Shown: piece after piece, positions 23,501-33,165 of the stretch
How the letters are laid out: every line of letters begins with the position of its first letter
Position numbering within the stretch: position 1 is the first letter of the stretch
Origin: Orthosia cruda
Lineage: Eukaryota > Arthropoda > Insecta > Lepidoptera > Noctuidae
DNA length: 64,000 bases
Assembly (NCBI GenBank): GCA_964057195.1
Contig: OZ059826.1
Span: forward strand, 25,792,001-25,856,000
Direction of reading: 5' to 3'
Made by a program: the position numbers and the translations under genes
Notes under the pieces: generated by a model
Told to the model about the DNA's origin: nothing
What the model saw: only the letters and a program-made list of their open reading frames with translations
Database searches by the model: none

Positions 23501-26500
23501 GACAAATCAACTACCGCTACATCGAAGTGTTGAAGTGTTTGAAAAAAAACGCCACCATGTCAGTTCGACTTCAGAATCGGACCTCGGAACCTATCCTTTA
23601 GCAGCGAGGTGTGAGACAGGGAGACGTCATATCGCCGAAACTGTTCACCGCTGCACTGGAGGATGTCTTCAAGGTTCTGGACTGGAGAAAGCTAAGCATC
23701 AACGTCAATGGCGATTACATCACTCACCTTCGGTTTGCCGACGATATAGAGGTCATGGCTGAGACCATGGAGGACCTCAGTACAATGCTCGATGACCTCA
23801 GTAGAGCTTTCGAAAGAGTGGGTCTTAAAATGAACATGGGCAAAACCAAAGTGACGTTGAATGCCCATGTTACACCCACTCGTATTAAGGTCGGAGATAG
23901 GGCATGTAAAGTTTTTCAATTCCGATATTGATTTCCGATATTAGATCTCAATATTGGAATTCCGAAATTAATATCGGAATTGCGGACTTTCGTTAAATAA
24001 CACAATTTTTTTTGTTAATTGATCAAATTCGGTATAAAGTTGGATTGAGTACAATAATAAACACTTTTATGCCGCGACATAATCGGATTTTCTATTGTGT
24101 CTCTCTCTAATCACCAGTAACTGGGTAATCGGGCGCTTATTTAACTAAACTGCACATTTGTTCCCAAGAAACAATATACGTCATATCTCTCTGAAAAAGG
24201 ATAACACATAAATATCCAGAAAATTTATGTTTATCGTTCACCTGAAAGAAGTCCCGATAAGTGTAGTGATTAATCATCATCATCAGCCTTATAATGTTCC
24301 CACTGCTGGGCCACAGGCATCCTCTCTATGAGTGAGGGAATAGACCTTAATCGACCACGCGGGCCCAGTGCGGGTTGGTGAATGTCACCGGTCTTCGAAT
24401 TTTTGGTTCTAGACATGACGGTTTCCTCACGATGTTTTCCTTCACCGTTTTAAGAGCAGTGTTGAAGAAATAATTTACACAAAGTAAAGCGCCTGCCTGG
24501 GTTCGAACTCACGACCTACGATACTTAAGTCGGGGTCGTTACCACTGGGCCACCACTGCTCTTAGGGAACGTCATCGTCATTTCAGCCGAAAGATGTCTA
24601 CTGCTGAACATAAGCCTCCACCAAATGTAGTCACATTGGCTGATCCCGTGCATCTCAATTCCTACGGATAACCGTAATCAATGAAAATATCATTGTTACT
24701 TGTACATTTTTAGCAATATCAGGACTGTAACCCCGGGATTCATCAAGGCACATATTATTTTTTCATGAAGTGAAGTTTAAGTAAATAAGCGCCTGATTAT
24801 TAAACAGAATATCCGACCACTGGTAATCACCGTAGTCAACGGGCTTAACCACTCGTTCTCGCTCGACGTTTAACAAGAAGCAAATTAAGGTATTTTTCTG
24901 ATTCCGAGATTCCGATATTGGATCACTCAGTATCGGAATTGAAATATGGTGATTTCGTTCCGAGATTCCGACATTACGAGATACCGATATTCATGCCCTA
25001 GTCGGAGACTCTACACTCGAAGTTGTGGACAAGTATGTCTACCTGGGACAAACGATCCGGTTGGGTAGGGCCAACTTCGAGAAAGAGGTCAACTGTCGAA
25101 ACGGACTCGGCTGGAAAGTTGCGCGGTATCTTCTCGTCCAACTTACCACAGTGTCTCAAGACGAAAGTATGACCAGTGTTTGATGCTAGTTATGACCTAT
25201 GGCTCTGAGACGTGGTCGCTCACAATGGGCCTCATCAGAAAGCTAACAGTCACCCAAAGGGCCATGGAGAAGGCCATGCTCGGAGTATCCTTGCGTGATC
25301 GAATCAGAAATGTACCGAGATAGGTGGCAGTGGGCAGGGCACATTGCTCGTAGAATGCATTGCAATACATTGCTGTAGGATGGCCGATGGGGCAAAAAAG
25401 TTCTGGAGTGGCGACCGCGAACCGGAAGACGTTGCGTTGGAAGGCCTCTCACCAGGTGGACCGATGACCTGGTGAAGGTTGCGGGGATCCGCTGGATGCA
25501 GGATGCACGGGAGCGGTCAATGTGGCGACGCTTGTGGGAGGCCTAAGTCCTTCGTTGTTCGTTTTTCGGCTGATATGATGATGATGGTTCGATATTTAGA
25601 TTCCATAAGTAGGTAGAGGTAGGTACCTACTTTTGTTTTTTTTTAATTATATGAATGAGAAAAGTGGAAGGAGTGGAGTGAGGCCTATGCCCAGGAGTGG
25701 GATACAACAGGATAGCAAAAAAATATAATTCATAATTATGAATCATTGTCAGCGCTTTGTGATGTATTAATAAGGGAGATTTGAACTTATGGAGTGTTAC
25801 CAGTATCACTAATGCGGTTGACGGTACTACGTTATCGCGCATATTAACTTGGTCAGGATGGTATGTAGATAATTATGTGGTATATAGGTTGCCATAGGTA
25901 CCTTGTTCTAGAATCTTGTTGAACACTTTCATGCAAGTATCTTCATCGCGAGCTTCATACCCTTGCAGCTTCAGCTCAGCATCATTGCCTTTTACGCAGT
26001 CCATCAAATTGCCCTCGTTGCTAGGCGCTCCACAAAGGGCTACTGCAATCTTTTGAAGGAGAAATCGTCTGTCTTTTTTCTCATACCTGAAAAATACAGG
26101 TAAACTATGAATTTGGAGCAGAGAACCACCCAGCTCGCCAGTGACATGTGAAGATGCACAAGTGCAGGTAGGTCGATACATTAAGTATCTTGGCCTAACC
26201 CTGGCCGGTCGTCGGTGGGGCTTCGAAGAGCACTTCGAGTGCCGGGTCCCCCGCGCTGAAAAGGCAGTGGGTGCTTTGCATAGACTGTTGCCTAACCTCG
26301 GGGGACCTCGGGCAGAAGTTCACCGCCTCTACGCGGGTGTCGTGCGATCGATGTTCCTTAATGAGGCGCCTGTTTGCAGCAGAATATCAGAAGAAATGGC
26401 CTTTCGCGAGGTTAACGGATGGCATCCTTTGAGGCGGCTACTCTCCTGGCACGCTTTCCTCTGCTAGACATTCTGGCGGACATGGACGCGAGGGTTTATA

Positions 26501-28282
26501 AACGAATACGCAAGCGTGTTATCGAAGCCTTCCTGCCTCGCTTCGAAGTTTCGAACCCTGGCTAAAGAGAGAGGAGCGCATCTTCACAGAGGTACTAACC
26601 GGGCACGGTTGCTTCGGTGAGTACCTGAATAGGATTGGGCGAGAGACTACGGAAAATTGCCTCTACTGCGGAGGTTACCTTGACTCTGCCCAGCACACGC
26701 TTGAGGAGTGCCCTGCGTTGGCCTCTGAGCGGCAGGTCTTGGTCAATAGGATCGGGCGAGACCTATCTTTGCCTGCAGTGGTGAGTGACATGCTGGCAGA
26801 GACAGAAAACTGATACCGTGATGGTCCAGAAGGAAGCCGCCGAGCGTGATCGTGAGAGGGTCGATCCCACTCGGCCATAGCCATATTATCGGGGAGGCAA
26901 CCGTCCCGATGATGACTAAAGCGCCGAAACTCCACCTGCATTATAAACAAGTGGGACTCTGGGGTCACGGGCGTTCAGATTGGGGACTCTGTCAGCCCAC
27001 CAAGAGACTCCAGGAAAGACGGTGGCAGTCATCTCGTGCGGCCGTGCACGTGCACGTGCAGCGAGGCTCAGGGGAGACGCTTTTTCAGTCTTCCCAGGGA
27101 TGTGCCCTAACAGGTGTTGCAAGAGGGGTCCCGGCCGGAGTGGTCTTTTAAGAGGTTCACCGAGGTGATTTTAGTGAGGTAAAAATCCCACACTCCTTCA
27201 TTCCTTGATCTTTTCCCCAAAAGTCCAGGCACCTTTTGAAGGCCACGTCAACAAAAAAAAAACGATCGTTTGATTTGGCGACAATTGGTGCAGGCCTGTA
27301 TGTCCAGCTCCAGCAGTGGTTGTATTTCGGCTGACATGATAAGTAATGGTGACTGGTTAGTAAGGGTCAGCGCGGAAGAAACAGCAAAATGTTGAAGCAG
27401 TTTTTAAAATGAAAAACAAAATGACTATTTAGGTAAGTACCTCCCCAAATGGAGTTCAAAATAGCCTATGCCCAGTACCGAAATTTGACAAAGAACATAG
27501 ATACGCCAGTATTTTACTACTTTGTCTGTCCTGACGGTTTTATCGAGGTTTCGAGTCTGGAGCTACTGTAAAAGACCATCTTTGGTTGTTTTTGGTAGAT
27601 TTTGCAATATGTACTTACACCTACATGAAACGGACAGTACTTACCGCCGATAACAAAAACAGTAAAATTGTTGTCTGCTGTTTTTGTGTGAGATTAAGTA
27701 CAGATAATAATATAGGTAAGTAGGTGCCTACGTAAATACCTATTTATTGAATAGTATGTGCAGAATATAACCGCGAACAATTCTGTTTGCATTATGACTA
27801 TTTTATCTGAAGCACTATTACACCTAAATCTTGTCTGTATTAGGTAGTATGGTATCGAACTACTCAAGTATTAATCAAGAACTGTAAGTAGATTTTATCA
27901 TAACGTAGTTTGGTTGGATGCCAGATATCCGGTCATTAACCTGGTACATCATAATCCGGAGCGAGCCAGTAGTGAAGGTTTGAAATTCGATTTACAAAAA
28001 AATATAAGAGAGGTATAGGTCGATTCAAACCTAATAACGGCTGTGAAATTCGCTTTCTTTTGTGTAGTAACCCACCCCTCACCCCCGCTACGTGAATTTG
28101 CTACTAAGCGACGACTCTGAGCCGTCGTTAAGTTTGATGCCTTCAGTACTTAAGTAATTATGTAGGTATAGGTGTAAATAGTTAATGACTTACAACTCCC
28201 AATCAGCATCACCTATTGTTTCATAGTACTCCTGTTGGATTTCGACCGCGGTCATGTCAAGACGTCTGTTTGGGTCTTCCAT
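13321..28282 (-). CDS. Gene A: DUF4781-like protein, 826 aa, ten coding exons
   Basis: Exons in order: 28282-28194, 26086-25902, 22983-22783, 22676-22543, 21880-21784, 18676-18513, 16563-16435, 15130-15038, 14934-14762 and 14536-13321. They sum to 2481 bases, 826 codons plus stop, with every phase matching. The start ATG at 28282 follows a plausible UTR acceptor at 28294. Domains: an N-terminal helix 'EIQQEYYETIGDADW' and 'RRFLLQKIAVALCGAPS' (about 15-90); a mixed region with 'YWFDLHTKRGD' (90-205); a hydrophobic stretch ending 'SGVYSIGRSIGNLVDRAQHE' (about 255-290), which I recall as diagnostic of arthropod DUF4781; helices to about 420; and a C-terminal part with two similar helical modules (about 546-690 and 700-800), ending in CxxC and GIRY. 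Function unknown. The hydrophobic stretch could insert in a membrane. Gene B is its tandem paralogue. I am confident in the exon chain and less so in the family name. Confidence 0.87.
14762..14934 (-). CDS. Gene A exon 9
   Basis: The acceptor is TAATTTTCAG and the donor AAAAG|GTAAG. At 173 bases it equals gene B exon 8. It reads EKPTTVEVFQF and later QTAQEIVQDAQANKINE. Confidence 0.9.
15038..15130 (-). CDS. Gene A exon 8
   Basis: The acceptor is TTATTCACAG and the donor AAG|GTACGT; 31 codons, phase 0 at both ends, the same length as gene B exon 7. Confidence 0.88.
15246..15810. mobile_element. GC-rich LINE fragments joined head to head
   Basis: Positions 15246 to about 15418 read as the minus-strand version of the GC-rich LINE region. 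About 15419 to 15810 reads as its plus-strand version, ending at CATTTCTCC plus an A-rich tract. Both halves contain the block GGTGGGGCCGCAGGGGA, so they overlap by about 25 bases at the join. It lies in intron 7 of gene A. Confidence 0.6.
15850..16065 (-). mobile_element. LINE 3' end fragment
   Basis: Reverse-strand text encodes TRVNRFFLGKRASPSTISSL, the conserved C-terminal tail also present at 18840-18950. The 3' end GCTCGCGCTTGACCACTAT is shared. Confidence 0.8.
16302..16403 (-). mobile_element. RTE 3' end fragment, minus strand
   Basis: (CAT)n followed by TTTCAGCCGG and GGACATAGGCGTCCCC is the reverse complement of the RTE end seen at 9237-9363. Confidence 0.7.
16435..16563 (-). CDS. 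Gene A exon 7
   Basis: The acceptor is CGTTTCAG and the donor AAG|GTAAGA; 43 codons, phase 0 at both ends. It reads SIGLDNMDARSCWINI and onward. Confidence 0.88.
16733..17183 (+). repeat. Dispersed repeat family 3, with an insertion
   Basis: It shares AAAACGCCTATAACTTTTGA and the GGCGGGGGTTAAAAA end with the copy at 6236-6503. A block at about 16925-17055 replaces part of the usual middle and is foreign to the family. Confidence 0.65.
17352..17891. mobile_element. PIF/Harbinger deletion derivative
   Basis: A perfect 45-base terminal inverted repeat begins TGGTGGCCATACACCATCC at each end. It is flanked by TTA at 17349-17351 and 17892-17894, the TWA-type duplication of the PIF/Harbinger class. 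It retains a piece of transposase on the minus strand. It sits in intron 6 of gene A. The perfect inverted repeats suggest recent activity. Confidence 0.9.
17469..17789 (-). pseudogene. Harbinger transposase N-terminal remnant
   Basis: A 106-codon open frame reads WCKQWLLKRKQF, then DYCNYVRMNEETYMKLL and VTPIIEKQD. This resembles the N-terminal part of Harbinger DDE transposases (family knowledge), ahead of the catalytic core. The core and its acidic residues are missing, so it cannot be active. The end reads into the terminal inverted repeat region. Confidence 0.7.
17938..18500 (-). repeat. Dispersed repeat family 1, minus strand
   Basis: It starts AAAAACCGGCCAAGTTCGTG (the inverted family end) and finishes with GACAGACAGACGGACAGAC and CTCCGGAGCCCTAAAAGT (the inverted GGGTTCC head). 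It abuts the donor of gene A exon 6. Confidence 0.75.
18513..18676 (-). CDS. Gene A exon 6, hydrophobic segment and signature
   Basis: The acceptor is TGTTTACAG and the donor CAG|GTATGA. It encodes a valine/alanine-rich hydrophobic run followed by SGVYSIGRSIGNLVDRAQHE. A family 1 repeat begins only about 12 bases beyond the donor. Confidence 0.9.
18740..19905. repeat. Dispersed repeat split by a LINE
   Basis: The left part 18740-18815 (TACTAGCTTTTGCCAGCG ... TCCAAGGGAAC) and right part 19799-19905 (GGGATAAAAATTAGCCTAT ... GCAGTCTGGCGTGATTGCG) are the two halves of one common lepidopteran repeat, separated by the LINE at 18818-19805. Confidence 0.65.
18818..19805 (-). pseudogene. 5'-truncated LINE, reverse transcriptase C-terminal part
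   Basis: A 229-codon open frame (19798-19109) starts within the palm domain. It has the YADDS box of the reverse-transcriptase active site, FNAAKTQACLLSAKK and LLGVTLTS, then a thumb-like region. A second frame (19067-18852) continues with YMVDIPPIRTKRFGDTF and the tail RVNGFFLVKRASPSTISSL. A frameshift or stop separates them. The clade is CR1/Jockey-like at best. It is inserted in the dispersed repeat above, in intron 5 of gene A. Confidence 0.85.
19906..21783. other. Remainder of gene A intron 5
   Basis: AT-rich. It includes a repeat containing TCTCCAAAACGGCTAGACCG near 20025, a foldback TTATTAAAACAC / GTTTTAATAAC near 20970-21010, and a family 1 tail at 21130-21182. No exon is seen. Confidence 0.4.
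21784..21880 (-). CDS. Gene A exon 5
   Basis: The acceptor is GTTTATCTGCAG and the donor ACAG|GTATGA; it ends in phase 1. It corresponds to the first third of gene B exon 5; the following intron is absent from gene B. Confidence 0.85.
22543..22676 (-). CDS. Gene A exon 4
   Basis: The acceptor is AAATTACAG and the donor AGG|GTAAAC. It reads KGCKLFIDHDARVYETW and onward to NGEYSGTLR, clearly homologous to gene B exon 4. Confidence 0.9.
22783..22983 (-). CDS. Gene A exon 3
   Basis: The acceptor is CTATTTTTTCAG and the donor AAAG|GTGAGT. It reads KYSHNGENLIISVLRV and onward with YWFDLHTKRGDS, matching KYSHND and YWLDLHERTDS in gene B. Confidence 0.9.
24274..24564 (-). mobile_element. tRNA-derived SINE
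   Basis: Read on the minus strand it begins with a tRNA-like head. A box TGGCCCAGTGGTAACG and B box GAGTTCGAACCC are internal RNA polymerase III promoter motifs. A body follows with CAAAAATTCGAAGACCGG, and it ends (ATG)n. Relatives lie at 63557-63790 and 39757-39840. It is nested in the hAT-like element. Confidence 0.85.
24572..24670 (-). mobile_element. RTE 3' end fragment, minus strand
   Basis: The text CATCGTCATTTCAGCCGAAAG followed by a diverged copy of the RTE 3' block lies beside the SINE inside the hAT-like element. Confidence 0.65.
25902..26086 (-). CDS. Gene A exon 2
   Basis: The acceptor is TATTTTTCAG and the donor CAAG|GTACC. It encodes YEKKDRRFLLQKIAVALC and onward, aligning with gene B exon 2. 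An R1-like fragment begins about 60 bases beyond its acceptor. Confidence 0.9.
26150..27263 (+). pseudogene. R1-like LINE, degenerate C-terminal part
   Basis: The open piece 26150-26467 reads IKYLGLTLAGRRWGFEEHF and RLYAGVVRS, typical of the post-palm region of R1-clade proteins. A zinc-knuckle-like CLYCGGYLDSAQHTLEEC follows at about 26657-26713 in another frame. It ends in a run of A near 27254-27263. Several stops and frameshifts make it inactive. It lies in intron 1 of gene A. Confidence 0.8.
27264..28193. other. Gene A intron 1, 5' part
   Basis: A short RTE-like tail (TCCAGCAGTGG ... TTCGGCTGACATG) lies at about 27300-27345. The rest is AT-rich without recognised features. Confidence 0.4.
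28194..28282 (-). CDS. Gene A coding exon 1
   Basis: The ATG is at 28282 and the donor TT|GTAAGT; it ends in phase 2. It encodes MEDPNRRLDMTAVEIQQEYY and onward. A UTR acceptor TTTTTAG lies just upstream, so a separate non-coding first exon is likely but not located. Confidence 0.85.
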
Positions 28283-28293
28283 TTTGATTTAGA

Positions 28294-30014
28294 CTAAAAA
28301 TAACAATAGACAAATTATTGAATTAAAATGTCAAATTAATAAACGAGCAAATAATAATAATGATTATTCAATTAAATTATTCCTACAATCTATGAGATTA
28401 CAAAACATATTTTCTTAATCATTTGTATTCCTTAACGTGCAGCGGCTAAAATTAGCTATAACTTAACCAGAATATGATGTTTATAGAAACAATGACGCAG
28501 GCGCAGCCGTCCGCGCTCTATTCACAACAAAGTGAAACTATTCAGTTTACATGAATTGATCAAAGGTGCTTCTTAAGATCGGTCGTAACGTGAAATAAAT
28601 TCTAATAAGATTGTTAATAAATGGTACCTATTAAAGTACCTAATAAAATAGTAGGTACTTAGAAGACACAATGAACGCACAAAAACAGTAGGTTATCGAA
28701 TGAAAACATGGCATGAATCAGTATTAGACACAAATGAGTTCACGTGACTCGTTTTAACTCAATGAGCGGTTTATTTATGTTTCTCCCAGCCAGATAATTG
28801 GCTAGATTCGCACCAACCAATCACAATACAACAACATAAAAATAGGTAGGTACGTACTTCAATTATAACACAGTAAAATAATATTGATTCTTAATATTGA
28901 AAGAATACATACTTAGGATTTTAAGAAGAGTCACTCTTTGTAGAATACGAACTCACAACCTGTCATGTAGACGCACAACTGCAGAATGCAAATTGCAATG
29001 AATGAATAACCTCGCTTCGCCGGTCTTGTTATGGCCACGCTTGACGCTTTGTATGCCGTAAGAACTAAGAAAATCACCGACCATAGACAAGTGTTGCGAT
29101 AACAGAGCTGCCAGTGTTCAAAGAAAACTTTGCTTGTCGTTTTAAGGTGGAAACATAATATTAAAACACGACGTGTTTTAATATACGTCGTTGTGTGTAT
29201 ACATTTAGTAGAATTAGTGAAATGGTGCTCAGTATTATATGATATGACTTCAGGCCAATACCGTGATCATATTATTAGAAATAATACTAGAAACGAAGCT
29301 ATGATACTAGCGAAGGGTGTAGTTGCAGCGTATGTGCACGATACGCATCGGCGGGTGTCGACACGTCACGTCACGTCAGGTTTTAGTAGTATGTTTCCAC
29401 TTTTATACTTGTTCGTCTTTGCGATAATGAGAATAAGTCTATGATCTTTACACACTCACACAGCGAGTGTTTCAGGGATTCCCATCACAGAACAATAATA
29501 CTCTCATGTACGGCCTGAAATTGTTTACATTTATGTAACTGTTTTAAGGTTCCGTAGCCAAACGGGATGCGTTTTCCTTTTACAGCTATTTAGTCTGGGT
29601 ATTGGAACTATATCGATGAAATTTGGTACCTATACAAGGTATATATTACGTAGGTACACTTCTAAGAATAGTGCAGTGAAATTGCGAAAAATTTAAGGGA
29701 TGCCTCATACATGCAATCAAAGGATGACACTTAAAAAACAACATAATGCAGCATGTGTGTGTGAATTATCAAGAGACAATCATGTTTTTGAGGGTTTTTT
29801 TTTACTTAAATAATGTTGAGTGATTGCGCTTTTGAAGATAAAACCTCATTCAAACTTTGTTTTCCAAGGTTTCTTTGCTAAACTTATTTTTGTAGTCAAT
29901 AAAATTAAATTTGCGAATGTGTACGTACTTAAACCGATTGTGGAACCTTGAGTGTATGTCGGTCCGACACGCATTCTGCCGATTTTATAGCTATTGTATG
30001 CATTCTTAAGATGC
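28294..30014. other. Upstream region of gene A
   Basis: It should hold the promoter and non-coding first exon of gene A, which I could not locate. A perfect palindrome with 11-base arms ATTAAAACACG / CGTGTTTTAAT sits at 29160-29182. A family 1 tail lies near 29950-29990. The 104-codon frame at 29130-29444 has no supporting feature. Confidence 0.4.
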
Positions 30015-30515
30015 TTATTACCCGACTGTCGAAGAAGGGTAATGTGTTTATCAGTCTATATGCATATATATGCAAGTATATATGTATGTATGTTTGTTCC
30101 TAAGTGGCGTTCTAGAGACCAATTCGTTGGCCGATTTTGATGATTCTTACGTCAATCGATTCGTCTTAACCCTGCGAGTGTCACTGGCTACATTTAAATT
30201 GGAATATAAAAAAATGGCGGATTTTGGGCGCCATATTGTGGGGCACCAAATATTTTTTCTTTCAAACCCATCGTGTGGTGTATCAAAATAAAGCCGGTTT
30301 AAAGGTGGTTTTAAGATTTCAAAAAAAATAACTAAAGAGTTTCAAATAAAAAAAAGAGCTAAATCATGCTGTGCAGTCGGAGGATACATCTGGTTTTGGT
30401 AAGCCAGCTCGCGGACATGTATCCTCCAACTGCACAGCATGATTTTCTTCTTGTTTACGTCTTTTTAGTTCGCTTTTTAAGAAGTCGTGTTTTTTAATTA
30501 GCTTTTTTTTTATAA
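30015..30515 (+). mobile_element. Foldback-ended element, copy 1
   Basis: It begins TACCCGACTGTCGAAGAAGG and contains AAAATGGCGGATTTTGGGCG. It ends in a large hairpin: arm 30362-30389 pairs with 30417-30444 (AATCATGCTGTGCAGT against its inverse), with weaker outer arms in A/T runs. A diverged copy in the same orientation is at 37285-37845. Confidence 0.75.
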
Positions 30516-30719
30516 TTCCACAACTCTGAAGTAAGTAGGTAGTGTTATAATGATTTTGACTTACAATTAATAAATCTATTTATCAGATCGAACGGGATGT
30601 CTTTGTTTCAATGGAAGATGGGGTAGTCCTTTAGTGGGACACGCTACTTGTATAGATACTCTTGCGCCATCCCATCTTCGTAGCTCGTCGTGCTGTGTGC
30701 TGGCGCTGCCGCTGCGGCT

Positions 30720-30993
30720 GCAGAGAACCTCAAGCGGCGGAAATATAATAAACTCATGGGTAGTTATATTTTCGAGCCGTTTGGAGTTGATACTTTTGGT
30801 ACGTGGGGTCCGAGTGTTCGCTTTGTTTAAAGATCTTTCCAAACGCCTAGTTGACACTTCGCGTGACCCAAGGGCTGGCTTTTATCTTGGTCAGAGAAAA
30901 AGCATTACCATACAACGTGGTAATGCTGCCAGTCTTTTGGGCACATTACCAATGGACAACGATGTGGAGGAGTTTTTCGACGCCATATTTTAG
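30720..30993 (+). pseudogene. Frameshifted transposon protein C-terminus
   Basis: One frame reads RRKYNKLMGSYIF and EPFGVDTFGTWGPS (to about 30815). A second frame continues LFKDLSKRLVDTSRDPRAG, IQRGNAASLLGTLP and DVEEFFDAIF, stop. From memory, similar tails occur at the C-terminus of reverse-transcriptase-like proteins repeated across animal genomes, but I cannot name the family. A frameshift near 30815-30830 breaks it, and no flanking structure is visible. Confidence 0.5.
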
Positions 30994-31708
30994 TTTAGTA
31001 TATTTTTAGGTTTAATTAGTGAGTAGTTTTTGGTTTAAGTTATATGTTTTAAGTATTTATTTTTATCTATGTAAATTAATTATTTTGAGACAAAAATGTA
31101 GAATATAATTATAATGACTAGGTACCATATTATTATTTGATTACCTATCTACCATAGATTAGAAAAAAAAAAATATTATCTAATCGCACGGTAGTGAACA
31201 CTTAACAGGACTAACAAATTTAATGATGAAATCATGCTGGCGACAGACACGAGCACTGGAATCGAGGTCAAAAATTACACGAACGAGAGATAAGACATTT
31301 TATTATTATATAACAATATTTAACATTTATACATAATTCAATAAGTAGCTTACTCTAAGTAAATTGTTAATATCTACTTTTTGCGTGTACATAATATATC
31401 CAATATTTTCTATAATGAGATTTTAAACAATCTAGAAGGCACTATTTTGTGCAATGTTAATTGTTACAATAATCTAAGTATTAGCAATCAGTGGTATGTT
31501 ATCACAGTGCAAAATCTATCACACGTTAATACGAATATATCTATAATGTAAATTGGAACTGTAATTTGATAAAAACTGATTTACCTTAACCTCTTTTTAC
31601 AATTTTTTTGGACTTTGTTGATATGTATTAGTTTTTTTTTTATTACGTAGGTACTTCAAAGTCTGAATCATAATTGAATTGTCATTGAAATAAGCATTAG
31701 TGCTGAAG

Positions 31709-31920
31709 CCTCAGATCAAATAAAAAGTCCAGATGGAACATTGCAAACAACAAAGTGAAGCCGGTTCAAACTATGCCTTGCCGTACAAATACACAATTAC
31801 ACACACTCACGGACAACGAAACTACCCCTTAGCTTGTCAGTTGAGCTTTATTATTTGATCTGTGAGCTCGCAACTTTGTTGTTTGCAACGTTCCATCTTG
31901 ACTTTTTATTTGATCTGAGG
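31709..31920. mobile_element. MITE with about 48-base inverted repeats
   Basis: The ends begin CCTCAGATCAAATAAAAAGT and pair over about 48 bases with two mismatches. CTGAAG flanks both sides (31703-31708 and 31921-31926). No coding capacity. A truncated copy is at 6870-7026. Confidence 0.85.
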
Positions 31921-32756
31921 CTGAAGCCGGGCATTCTATATAAAGTTACCATTTGTGATATCCGTCACCATAGAGTATATATATAAAGGACTAATGTTAT
32001 TTGTACAATATTCTCTTTTATAAATATTTATATTCAGTCTAATACAATAATTTTCCTCACGATAAGCCCTTCAGTGCGTGTTTATAATTACGAGTCAAAA
32101 GGAAGCTATCTAAACACTATTTGAAATAACATGAGACTTGTTTTCAAATCTTTTCACAGTCCGTTCAACCGATTTTGAGTTCTATCCCGTAAACATAAGG
32201 ATAACATAAAAAGCATGAACCTGTTACCAAAACCAACTGTTTACTGCAGCTTCCATTTGTCGTACCATCAACGCAATAGAAGTCAAAATCGGTTGAACGG
32301 GCTGCAGAATGGGCTAATTTAAATGTCTAATGTTATCGCGAATGGAGTATAAGTATCGAACAGACAATGGTTAGTTTACCTACATCACAGCGGTTTACCA
32401 AGCATCTTTTTATTTTAATAACTCTATTATTCTAATTAGACATAACTCCAGTGAATCAAATGCCAGGAATATTGTATAAAAAATCTGTTCTATATAAAAC
32501 TATTGGTCTCATAAATATGAAATAGGGATGACGACGGGGTACGAATCAATAAATTCTATTCAGTCCGCCGCTTAAATTATCAAAAAATATTGGACACGTA
32601 TTTTTTGCTTATTCAAATCAATAAAAAATCACCAAGATAAAGCGCATCAAAGTTCGGGAGTGGGAGCTTGTGACGTCACTTCTATGTAATTTTTTTTACG
32701 TAGGCATGACGTCATGCGATATTTTAACGCACTGTACCGTCATCATGTTTTGTTAA

Positions 32757-33165
32757 GGGCCTACATACGCTTTAGTGCCGTAAAACGGTAACTTTCTAAA
32801 GTATACTCCTCAGTAACAGCTAGGTTAGGTTAGGTTTGAAAAAAATATATATTTATTATTGATTCATGTACATAATTTTGAACACAAGGTTTTTTCGTGT
32901 AATTAATAGTTTTGCTTTAAAAAAATAATTAACAACACGATATATTTTCGCATATTTTGGAAACTCCTCCAAAACGACTTGGATGTTTAAAAATATTTTT
33001 ATACAGAAAAAATTATGGCTGGAATTTCTTCATACCTAACGTAGCATATGTAAATCAAATAATATTTTGCAAACAAAACTGTTCAAAAGGAGGTTCAATT
33101 TTGATATTTTGGCATCAAGCGGGCGCACGGCCAGTACTGCGTTACATTGGGGCGTATATATCGCC
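32757..33165 (+). mobile_element. piggyBac-like MITE, copy 1
   Basis: It is flanked by TTAA (32753-32756, 33166-33169), the piggyBac target. The ends GGGCCTACATACGC and GGCGATATATACGC (read inward) are imperfect inverted repeats. It closely matches the copy at 49797-50208. It lies about 185 bases downstream of the gene B stop codon. Confidence 0.8.

Larger units (their letters stand above)
23898..25000. mobile_element. hAT-like non-autonomous element
   Basis: The terminal inverted repeat TAGGGCATG / CATGCCCTA is flanked by a perfect 8-base duplication GTCGGAGA at 23890-23897 and 25001-25008, the hAT length. Subterminal text is rich in CCGATATT / AATATCGG. No transposase is present. It carries a SINE and an RTE tail inside. 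Confidence 0.85.
23040..25595 (+). pseudogene. RTE-type LINE, broken and split by a DNA element
   Basis: The plus strand encodes pieces of reverse transcriptase: LKRLKNIKAPGDDE (near 23170), RGVRQGDVISPKLFTAALE (23603-23660), RFADDIEVMAE with the FADD active-site box (near 23735) and MNMGKTKV. It resumes at 25009 with LEVVDKYVYLGQTI and YGSETWSLT, then WAGHIARR and the 3' end (ATG)n. Stops and frameshifts occur near 23220-23600 and 25180-25400. The segment 23898-25000 is a separate insertion. It fills most of gene A intron 2. Confidence 0.85.

Noticed and set aside
24480..24562. tRNA gene candidates (also 39757-39840, 63720-63785)
   Set aside because: A and B boxes are present, but the arms do not fold to a full cloverleaf and each is joined to a SINE body; SINE heads rather than tRNA genes.
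29130..29444. 104-codon plus-strand open frame upstream of gene A
   Set aside because: Low-complexity composition, no start context or splice sites, and no recognisable motif; likely chance.
32157..32307. Foldback with arms CCGTTCAACCGATTTTGA
   Set aside because: The arms match the common text found in several dispersed repeats (ACCGATTTTG), so this is probably two repeat pieces in opposite orientation rather than a structured element.
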